The notes under the pieces: model-generated | The model's input: the letters and a program-made list of their open reading frames with translations, nothing else | What the model was told of the DNA's origin: nothing | Databases searched by the model: none | Program-made: the position numbers and the translations under genes | Virus record (IMG/VR): IMGVR_UViG_3300028393_000304 | Location: 1-25,813 of that record | Length of the DNA stretch: 25,813 bases | Strand: one strand, 5' to 3' | From: a virus | Part shown: in pieces, positions 8,122 through 13,153 of the stretch | How the letters are laid out: every line of letters starts with the position of its first letter | Position numbering within the stretch: position 1 is the first letter of the stretch

Positions 8122-8325
8122 TTATTCCGCAGCTAGTTCTTCTTCTTCGGTGTCTTCTTCAAACTCAATCTCAAGTTCGTCAGCATCTTCATATTCCATT
8201 GCCCAATCATTTGCTTCTTGGGCTTCAATAAATTCCTGAATGATCTGTAGCTTTTCAAAATCATGTGAAGTAATGGTGACTTTTTCTTCACCAATCCAGC
8301 CGATGTTAATTTCCAATGTGTACAT
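8122..8325 (-). CDS. small acidic protein, last gene of leftward cluster 1
   Basis: 67 residues from the ATG at 8325, chosen because AAGGAG lies six bases upstream; an upstream TTG at 8343 lacks this. The N-terminal half (YTLEINIGWIGEEKVTITSH) looks like a beta hairpin. The C-terminal half is a very acidic helix and tail (about residues 24-67, ending EEDTEEEELAAE). Strongly acidic small phage proteins are often inhibitors or DNA mimics, but no family was recognised and this is only a possibility. It ends six bases from the convergent stem-loop. The separate ribosome binding site and preceding hairpin suggest it can be translated independently of the upstream genes. Confidence 0.7.
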   Translation of the reverse strand: MYTLEINIGWIGEEKVTITSHDFEKLQIIQEFIEAQEANDWAMEYEDADELEIEFEEDTEEEELAAE

Positions 8326-8338
8326 AATTTTCTCCTTA

Positions 8339-8355
8339 CGCAACCGATTGTTGCG
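8339..8355 (-). promoter_or_regulatory. small hairpin just upstream of the acidic-protein ribosome binding site
   Basis: CGCAAC and GTTGCG form a perfect 6-bp stem with a 5-base loop, ending next to the AAGGAG of the gene starting at 8325. It has no T tract, so it is not an intrinsic terminator. It might mark mRNA processing or modulate ribosome access. Seen in sequence; function inferred. Confidence 0.35.
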
Positions 8356-8363
8356 ATCAAATA

Positions 8364-8540
8364 TTAGGCTTGTTTTGTGTCAGTTGTGTTTAACGCCCGA
8401 TATGCCTCAAGTGCTGTTTTTAAGTCACACTGAAGATGCTGAATGATGTCATCTTGCTCTTGCAGTTTGGCGTAAACGTCTTCAGCAAACTTGGCCAAGT
8501 TGGCTTGGCTCCATGAGCGAAAGTCAGGTCTGTTGGTCAT
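8364..8540 (-). CDS. 58-residue helical protein, leftward cluster 1
   Basis: Start taken at the ATG at 8540 (MTNRPDFRSW), inside the end of the preceding gene, with an AAAG-rich sequence upstream. Longer open frame exists upstream but runs over the neighbouring gene. The product is a charged helix (residues 12-50, KFAEDVYAKLQEQDDIIQHL) with heptad-like leucine/isoleucine spacing, probably a short coiled coil. No family was recognised. It overlaps the upstream gene by 17 bases in another frame, as is typical of this tightly packed cluster. Confidence 0.65.
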   Translation of the reverse strand: MTNRPDFRSWSQANLAKFAEDVYAKLQEQDDIIQHLQCDLKTALEAYRALNTTDTKQA

Positions 8541-8700
8541 CACTTTTCTTTCGGTAGTATTCTTTTGGGAACTTGGCCTTGGCGTCCAGATGCTGGCGCA
8601 ACCAAGCGATGCCGCCAAGCTCGTTAAAAATCATTATGTGCCGGTCGCATAGGCGAATCTGGCGCCCTTTAAGTGGTTCGGGTGGTTTAGGTCTTGGCAT
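8524..8700 (-). CDS. 58-residue conserved-looking small phage protein
   Basis: A short gene. Its ATG at 8700 shares a base with the preceding TAA (TAATG on this strand), and its TGA lies 17 bases inside the next gene. The sequence MPRPKPPEPLKGRQIRL, then an LGGIAWLRQHLDAKAKF stretch, resembles small phage or plasmid proteins with a central 'lGG..WLR' element that may be ribbon-helix-helix-like. I cannot name the family. Basic Pro-rich N-terminus and coupling to both neighbours support a real gene. Confidence 0.65.
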   Translation of the reverse strand: MPRPKPPEPLKGRQIRLCDRHIMIFNELGGIAWLRQHLDAKAKFPKEYYRKKSDDQQT

Positions 8701-8891
8701 TATGGTTGTGTTGCCTCGTTAAGCAATTCGATTCGTTCGCGCGCAACGCGCAGGGTGTTATAGCGCTGGTGTAAGCGCTGGAGCATGGAGACGCGCTTGG
8801 CGTTCTTCCGTTCTTCATTCAGCAGTCTGAGGACTTCTTCCTCTGTCAAACTGCTAAGTTTGTTGTTAAGGCTTCGCCAGGTGTCGTTCAA
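8700..8891 (-). CDS. 63-residue helical protein with TTG start
   Basis: The likely start is TTG at 8891 (read as Met-Asn-Asp-Thr-Trp), because GGAG lies seven bases upstream. The frame is open further upstream, but that part overlaps the neighbouring gene and has no good start. The product is an all-helical, strongly charged protein (SSLTEEEVLRLLNEERKNAK, then RVSMLQRLHQRY). It overlaps the preceding gene by 26 bases and the next by one (TAATG). No family was recognised. The TTG start could keep expression low. Confidence 0.6.
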   Translation of the reverse strand: MNDTWRSLNNKLSSLTEEEVLRLLNEERKNAKRVSMLQRLHQRYNTLRVARERIELLNEATQP

Positions 8892-9027
8892 TTTTATTCT
8901 CCAATTCTTCAATTGTTGTAAGTACACGATTAACAGCGCGCATGGCGGCGTTAACGTCACGATCTCTAATGCGTAGCTCAGCTTTGGCCGCTTTGAGTTT
9001 GGCCTTCCACAGATCAAGTCTTTTCAT
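8866..9027 (-). CDS. 53-residue coiled-coil protein
   Basis: A short gene starting at ATG 9027 with an AAGGGAA ribosome binding site in the preceding gene. The product MKRLDLWKAKLKAAKAELRI followed by a second helix (VNRVLTTIEELENKIERHL) is a likely two-helix or coiled-coil protein. It starts 14 bases inside the preceding gene and ends 26 bases inside the next, in a different frame. Codon-by-codon overlap with both neighbours and a good ribosome binding site support expression. Function not recognised. Confidence 0.6.
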   Translation of the reverse strand: MKRLDLWKAKLKAAKAELRIRDRDVNAAMRAVNRVLTTIEELENKIERHLAKP

Positions 9028-9286
9028 TTCGTTCCCTTAATTGTCTTTCAACAAACCAAGCAAATTCAACCTTGCTTAAATTGTCTGGAAAAGCCTCAAT
9101 CTCGCCTCTGGTCAGCTCAACCCAAGGTTTTAAAGTATGCTGGACTTTAGCTTGCGCGGCCATGCCGTCCTCGTAGCCTTGCGCGTACGTAGCGTTATCA
9201 ATGTCAATCAGTTGTTTGATAAGCGCCAGACTTTCTTCGCATACTTTGGTCAAACTAGCCAAAGCCATATCTCGTTTGATAATCAT
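9014..9286 (-). CDS. 90-residue hypothetical protein
   Basis: The start at 9286 has GAAAGGGG upstream and shares ATGA with the preceding gene. The protein is mainly helical (MALASLTKVCEESLALIKQL), followed by a segment containing YAQGYEDGMAAQ, which is often seen in small phage proteins, and a C-terminal SKVEFAWFVERQLRERN. No catalytic motif was seen. It belongs to the small-gene train downstream of the SNF2 helicase. I do not assign a function. Confidence 0.7.
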   Translation of the reverse strand: MIIKRDMALASLTKVCEESLALIKQLIDIDNATYAQGYEDGMAAQAKVQHTLKPWVELTRGEIEAFPDNLSKVEFAWFVERQLRERNEKT

Positions 9287-9528
9287 TTGTTTCCCCTTTC
9301 TCGAATGGCTTTAGCGCAGTCTTCCGCAGTAGGCGCATAAAACCATTCATTCCACATAAGGTCGCACAATTTTGCACATGCCTCGCGTTCGATATTTACC
9401 GCTGCTTTAATGGCATCGGCTTCCCAATGGTAGGGCTGGCCTTGCGCTTGCAATATTTGCTTGCCAAGGTTGCTATGCTTTTCAACATCGTTGAATGCTT
9501 CTTCTTCCTCATTTGTCCAGTCAGTCAT
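9283..9528 (-). CDS. 81-residue hypothetical protein
   Basis: The start at 9528 is part of an ATGA overlap with the 31-aa gene upstream, and the end overlaps the next start by ATGA. The product has an acidic N-terminus (MTDWTNEEEEAFNDVEK), a middle helix containing AIKAAVNIEREACAKLCDLM, and a C-terminal APTAEDCAKAIRERG. The 'EREACAKLCD...AE.CA.AIR.RG' pattern is common in small proteins of Gram-negative phages, where it precedes or replaces short replication accessory genes. Three Cys are present but not in a zinc pattern I recognise. Function unknown. Confidence 0.75.
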   Translation of the reverse strand: MTDWTNEEEEAFNDVEKHSNLGKQILQAQGQPYHWEADAIKAAVNIEREACAKLCDLMWNEWFYAPTAEDCAKAIRERGNK

Positions 9529-9620
9529 AGTGGTGCGTCCTCATGGTTATCAGGGTTAAATTTAGGGACTCGGTTGCCCTTGTCCTTGGGGTTGGGAAAC
9601 GGTGGAAATGGCCAGCTCAT
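9525..9620 (-). CDS. 31-residue Pro-rich micro-protein
   Basis: A micro-gene whose ATG at 9620 lies in an ATGA overlap with the SNF2 helicase stop, and whose TGA lies in an ATGA overlap with the next gene. The product begins MSWPFPPFPNPKDKGNRVP and has no helix-forming stretch, so it is probably extended. Exact coupling at both ends, and the lack of any other frame filling this gap, are the reasons for calling it. It could instead act only as a translational bridge. No function recognised. Confidence 0.55.
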   Translation of the reverse strand: MSWPFPPFPNPKDKGNRVPKFNPDNHEDAPL

Positions 9621-10939
9621 GTTTTAAGTTCTTCCATTGCAATATCAGATATAGCCCGCTTGTCATGCAAGGCCGCCCAAATTTTTTCATCAACTGTTTT
9701 GTTAGTCAACATGACATAACACCACACGTCGTGCTTCTGGCCGCTGCGGTGCAACCTGCCTATGGTTTGTTCAAAGAGTTCAAGTGACCAAGGCAGTGAC
9801 AGGAATACCATGTGGCATCCACCGTGCTGGAGGTTAAGACCGTGGCCTGCCGACTTCGGATGCACGGCCAGCAGGCGTACCTTGCCTTCGTTCCAGCGCT
9901 CAATGGCGCGCTCGTCGTCAAGTGTCGTGACCTTAAATCGCCTCTTGAGTTCTGCAAGTTCTTCTTGATATGTGTACGCAATGATTGTGTTGGCATGTTG
10001 GTTTTCATCTAATAATTCTTCTAGTCGGTCAAACTTATGTGTGCTGTACCACATAGGCGTTTGCTCTCGTATAAATTGACCTGGCACGTCTGAGGGTGTG
10101 ATACATGTATCGTAAACAAACCCAGACGCCAGTTGTTGCAACTTGCCCGTTACGACCGCCGCATTTATGGCAGTAATACCATCTAGCACAAAGTCTTTTT
10201 TAAGAGTGTTGTATGGTTTTAAATCCATGTCGCATTTGAGTTCAACGGTATGCAAAACGGGTAATTTGTTCTTATACTCACCTGCCTCCAAGACAAATGT
10301 GGCAGGCCTAATTACGTCCATGACCTTCTGAAGTGCCCCCACGCGGGGCGCCCATTCGCCAAAGTCTTTGTTGATAAGTACAAAGTATTGCTGCATGAAC
10401 GCACCCTTGGAACGGCCAAGCAAAGACTGGTCAACGATCTTGCACTGGCCAAAGACGTCTTCAAGGCCGTTGCTGGTAAACGATCCAGTCAAGCCCCAAC
10501 GCTTAGTCATGGGATCAACGACTTTTAAAAATGCTTTGAAGCGCGTGCCAGACGGGTTCTTGAGGCGTGTCAGCTCATCAAACACCACGCCATCAAAGTT
10601 TAGCTTCTGCTCAGCCAGCCACTGCAAGTTGTCGTAGTTAGTAACGACCACTTGGGCGTTTGTCTTGAGGGCGTCTAGGCGCTGCTTAGGTGTGCCAACG
10701 CACAGAGCCATGCTTAGGCGATCTGCCCACTTAGGGCGCTCGACTGGCCATACGTCGGTACAGACGCGCTTAGGCGCCAGCACCAGCCAGCGCTTGACGT
10801 GGCCGTCGCGGATCATTTCCCACATGGCAGTCAGCGTGATGGCAGTCTTACCAGCACCGACCGGCGCCAAGATCATGGCGCGGTCATGCTCGTAGAGAAA
10901 GTCAGCGGCTGTCTCTTGATACGGACGCAATGAAAGCAT
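9617..10939 (-). CDS. SNF2-family DNA helicase/translocase
   Basis: 440 residues from the ATG at 10939, with AAGGA eight bases upstream; a TTG one codon earlier is also possible. Superfamily 2 motifs are all visible: LRPYQ, Walker A PVGAGKT (about 26-32), DELT (D121-E122), LTGSF, SAGHGLNLQ, and the motif VI stretch EQTIGRLHRSGQ near residue 405. It is a compact phage SNF2 enzyme that moves on duplex DNA using ATP, probably aiding replication, recombination or repair. It overlaps the VRR-NUC gene upstream. VRR-NUC next to SNF2 is a recurrent pair in phage replication modules, which supports joint action on branched DNA. Confidence 0.93.
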   Translation of the reverse strand: MLSLRPYQETAADFLYEHDRAMILAPVGAGKTAITLTAMWEMIRDGHVKRWLVLAPKRVCTDVWPVERPKWADRLSMALCVGTPKQRLDALKTNAQVVVTNYDNLQWLAEQKLNFDGVVFDELTRLKNPSGTRFKAFLKVVDPMTKRWGLTGSFTSNGLEDVFGQCKIVDQSLLGRSKGAFMQQYFVLINKDFGEWAPRVGALQKVMDVIRPATFVLEAGEYKNKLPVLHTVELKCDMDLKPYNTLKKDFVLDGITAINAAVVTGKLQQLASGFVYDTCITPSDVPGQFIREQTPMWYSTHKFDRLEELLDENQHANTIIAYTYQEELAELKRRFKVTTLDDERAIERWNEGKVRLLAVHPKSAGHGLNLQHGGCHMVFLSLPWSLELFEQTIGRLHRSGQKHDVWCYVMLTNKTVDEKIWAALHDKRAISDIAMEELKT

Positions 10940-11189
10940 CAATTTGTTCCTTAGTCCATAAACACATATATTTTTGACGCAGCAGCATCATGTCAACTTC
11001 AAACAATTTTTGTAATGGCGACAATCTGCCACCTTTTGTTTTCAATTCCACAAACCATGTCTGACCATCGGGTAAACACGCAATGCGATCTGCTACCCCT
11101 TTGCGTCCAGGCGATGTAAACTTCCAAGTCCTGCCGCCAATGCTTTGCACCGCCCAGTCGAAGTAAATTTCAATTTCTTTTTCTCTCAT
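10902..11189 (-). CDS. VRR-NUC domain nuclease
   Basis: 95 residues from the ATG at 11189. It shows the PD-(D/E)xK pattern of VRR-NUC proteins: an early Glu helix (REKEIEIYFDWA), GVADRI (D34), then FVELKTKGGRLSPLQ (E48, K50). Stand-alone phage VRR-NUC enzymes are thought to be structure-selective nucleases such as Holliday junction resolvases. No Shine-Dalgarno sequence precedes this ATG, but a promoter -10 sits seven bases before it, so the mRNA may be leaderless. Upstream in-frame ATG and TTG codons would overlap the promoter. It overlaps the SNF2 gene by 38 bases, and is the first gene of leftward cluster 1. Confidence 0.88.
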   Translation of the reverse strand: MREKEIEIYFDWAVQSIGGRTWKFTSPGRKGVADRIACLPDGQTWFVELKTKGGRLSPLQKLFEVDMMLLRQKYMCLWTKEQIDAFIASVSRDSR

Positions 11190-11196
11190 GTTTGAA

Positions 11197-11225
11197 ATCA
11201 TAACATGTAAAAAAGATTTGCACAA
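11197..11225 (-). promoter_or_regulatory. leftward promoter of cluster 1
   Basis: Sigma70-like: -35 TTGTGC at 11225-11220, 17-bp spacer, and -10 TATGAT at 11202-11197 (5 of 6 to consensus). The predicted start of transcription falls at 11190-11189, on the A of the VRR-NUC ATG, giving a leaderless or nearly leaderless message. Found by reading; not tested. Confidence 0.6.
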
Positions 11226-11246
11226 CTATTATTTTTGTGCTAAGAT
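11218..11246 (+). promoter_or_regulatory. rightward promoter of the replication module
   Basis: Sigma70-like: -35 TTGCAC at 11218-11223, 17-bp spacer, and -10 TAAGAT at 11241-11246. It is followed by a short leader with AGGA at 11264-11267, seven bases before the GTG start at 11275. It overlaps the leftward promoter at the -35 boxes, so RNA polymerase could hardly occupy both at once. Confidence 0.55.
11220..11240. promoter_or_regulatory. candidate operator: inverted repeat shared by the divergent promoters
   Basis: GCACAA at 11220-11225 and TTGTGC at 11235-11240 form a perfect 6-bp inverted repeat around a 9-bp AT-rich centre. Two more symmetric A/T pairs lie near the centre. It covers the -35 of the leftward promoter and the spacer of the rightward one. 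The 15-bp distance between half-site starts would fit a dimeric repressor or activator controlling both operons. The cognate regulator is not identified in the window. Confidence 0.5.
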
Positions 11247-11274
11247 CAAATCTCATTAACTACAGGACAGTAAA

Positions 11275-12402
11275 GTGCAACACTCAAACATCGTCGGCGG
11301 CTCTACAGCAAAACGCGTCATCAACTGCCCAGGCAGTGTGGCGTTGGTGCAGAAGATGCCGCCTAAGCCTTCTAGCAAATACGCTGACGAAGGCACGCTC
11401 TTACATAACGTCATGGCCGAACTCATTATGGGTGACGAGCCGCCTGAGTTTTACTTGGGAACTACTTACGAAGATCAAGTCTTAACGCAAGAGTTGATCG
11501 ACAACAAGATCAAACCTGCGCTTGAGGCACTTGATGCAATCGACCCACAAAGAATCATGGAAATCGAAGCTGAGACACGCGTTAATTTTGGCGATCTGCT
11601 TCCCAATGTATTTGGCTCTACTGACCTCATCGGTCGTCTGGGCAACCGTGCGGTTGTTCTTGATTGGAAGTTCGGAGACGGCGTTATGGTTGAAGTCGAA
11701 GAAAACCCGCAACTGATGTTTTACGCCGCCGCTGCCATGCGTACACCTGAAGCGCAGTGGGCGTTTGACGGCGTGACTGAGATTGAAATGGTCATTGTCC
11801 AGCCGCCTGAAGTGCGCCGCTGGAAAACCACGCCAGCGCGCATCGCCAAGTTTGAGATGGAGCTGGTGCAGGCCGTCAAGCAGTCTGAGAAACCTGACGC
11901 GAAACTTGCAGTGGGCGACCATTGCCGTTGGTGCGCGGCCAAACCCATCTGCCCCAAGATGACAGGCGCCGCAGATCGCGCGCTTAAACTTCAGATTGAG
12001 GCGTTGCCCGCAGATCAGATCAGCACACTTTTGCGTAACGCTGATATGCTGGAAGACTGGATCAAAGACCTTCGCGCCCTTGCATTGCAAATGCTTGAGT
12101 CTGGCGTGAAGCTGACAGAACACAAACTTGTGGCCAAGCGCGCCATTCGTTCATGGCACGATGAGCATAAGGCTAAGGCCGCCTTGCTTGCATCTGGCCT
12201 TACAGAATCTGAGGTGTTGGAAACAACTTTAGTCACCCCTGCAAAAGCTGAGAAAGCGCTTAAAAAGCTCAAAATCAGCCTGCCAGATGACTTGGTTGTG
12301 GCCATATCTTCAGGTAACACTTTGGCAAGCGTGGATGACCCACGACCCGAAGTGATGCTTTTGGGTAAGCAATTAACCGCTGCCCTTTCTAAACTTCAAT
12401 AA
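11275..12402 (+). CDS. RecB/Cas4-like nuclease with probable Fe-S cluster (DUF2800)
   Basis: 375 residues from a GTG start with AGGA seven bases upstream. Nuclease motifs are complete: H44 in GTLLHNVMAE, D117 in FGSTDLIG, and D130-x-K132 in VLDWKFG. Four cysteines (C18, then C217-x2-C220-x5-C226) have the spacing seen in AddB, Dna2 and Cas4, where they hold a 4Fe-4S cluster. This agrees with the phage DUF2800 family, which lies in replication modules beside a DUF2815 SSB and DNA polymerase I, as here. It probably processes DNA ends for recombination-dependent replication. It is the first gene of the rightward module and is followed by the presumed SSB after eight bases. Confidence 0.88.
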   Translation: MQHSNIVGGSTAKRVINCPGSVALVQKMPPKPSSKYADEGTLLHNVMAELIMGDEPPEFYLGTTYEDQVLTQELIDNKIKPALEALDAIDPQRIMEIEAETRVNFGDLLPNVFGSTDLIGRLGNRAVVLDWKFGDGVMVEVEENPQLMFYAAAAMRTPEAQWAFDGVTEIEMVIVQPPEVRRWKTTPARIAKFEMELVQAVKQSEKPDAKLAVGDHCRWCAAKPICPKMTGAADRALKLQIEALPADQISTLLRNADMLEDWIKDLRALALQMLESGVKLTEHKLVAKRAIRSWHDEHKAKAALLASGLTESEVLETTLVTPAKAEKALKKLKISLPDDLVVAISSGNTLASVDDPRPEVMLLGKQLTAALSKLQ

Positions 12403-12410
12403 GGTAAATT

Positions 12411-13049
12411 ATGAACTTAACTACATTTTCCCAGGCAAACTTGCCAGCCGTTTCAACCTTGTCTAGCGCTTTGCGTTCGATCCAAGCCGAAGTCGGCCCA
12501 GCCGGTGTTGTCATCCTCAAGATGGACAAGACAGGTCACTGGGTCTTTGGTGCAGATCAAACTGAAGTGGAAGACGACGCTGTATGGGCTGTCAATCCTT
12601 TCTCTTTTGTCCACGGCTTTATTGCTTGGGGTGATGGCGAAGTGTTGGGCGAGAAGATGACCAGCGTTAGCAACCCACTGCCTGAGTTGGATGAGGCACC
12701 CCCTCAAGCCAAAAAAGGCTGGGAAACTCAAGTTGGTATGTCGCTGAAATGTATATCAGGCGAAGACAAGGGTATGGAAGCGCGTTTTACAACCACGTCA
12801 GTGGGCGGCAAGCGCTCTGTTCAAACCTTGGCCGTGGCTTTGGCCGAGCAGGTCGAAAAAGATCAAACCAAACCAGTGCCAGTCGTGCGTCTGAAGAAAG
12901 ACCATTACGCCCATAAATCTTACGGCAAAATCTACACGCCAGTGTTTGAGATTGTTGAATGGATGTCTATGGATGGCGAAGCGCCTGCTGCAATTGAAGC
13001 CGCTGAAGAAGCGCCTGCTGCACCTGCACGTCGCCGCCGTAACGCTTAA
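12411..13049 (+). CDS. presumed ssDNA-binding protein (by position)
   Basis: 212 residues with AAGG upstream of the start. The middle (about residues 100-185) is beta-rich with aromatic and basic residues (VVRLKKDHYAHKSYGKIYTP). The C-terminal tail is an Ala/Glu/Pro-rich acidic stretch ending in ARRRRNA. It occupies the slot between DUF2800 and DNA polymerase where DUF2815 ssDNA-binding proteins sit in related modules. I cannot show that it belongs to that family; an SSB-like role is inferred from order and composition. An acidic tail is usual for SSBs, but the final Arg run is not. The tail contains a 30-bp (10-codon) internal repeat. Confidence 0.6.
   Translation: MNLTTFSQANLPAVSTLSSALRSIQAEVGPAGVVILKMDKTGHWVFGADQTEVEDDAVWAVNPFSFVHGFIAWGDGEVLGEKMTSVSNPLPELDEAPPQAKKGWETQVGMSLKCISGEDKGMEARFTTTSVGGKRSVQTLAVALAEQVEKDQTKPVPVVRLKKDHYAHKSYGKIYTPVFEIVEWMSMDGEAPAAIEAAEEAPAAPARRRRNA
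12978..13022 (+). repeat. 15-bp direct repeat with 30-bp period in the SSB-like tail
   Basis: GAAGCGCCTGCTGCA occurs at 12978-12992 and 13008-13022. The 30-bp period keeps the frame and encodes EAPAA twice in the Ala/Glu-rich tail. A small tandem duplication in a flexible tail is the simplest explanation. Confidence 0.8.
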
Positions 13050-13056
13050 TTGATTA

Positions 13057-13146
13057 GGGGGCTGTTAAGCCAGCATTCGAGGATGGTGACTCACAGTTTT
13101 TTCTGGTTTTCCACTGTGATTTATTGAAGCCCAAATCGAAGCCCCC
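13057..13146 (+). promoter_or_regulatory. nested stem-loop leader in front of polA
   Basis: The 104-base gap between the SSB-like gene and the polA ATG holds two nested perfect 7-bp inverted repeats. GGGGGCT (13057-13063) pairs with AGCCCCC (13140-13146). Inside it, TCACAGT (13091-13097) pairs with ACTGTGA (13113-13119) around a 15-base T-rich loop. The outer stem ends seven bases before the ATG at 13154, which has no Shine-Dalgarno sequence. This looks like a cis-acting control element for polymerase translation. Pairings seen directly; function inferred. Confidence 0.5.
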
Positions 13147-13153
13147 GCCTTTT

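Noticed and set aside
11482-12123. A 213-codon leftward frame opposite the Fe-S nuclease gene
   Set aside because: It is antisense to a well-supported gene with all catalytic residues and has no recognisable features; long antisense frames are expected from this codon use.
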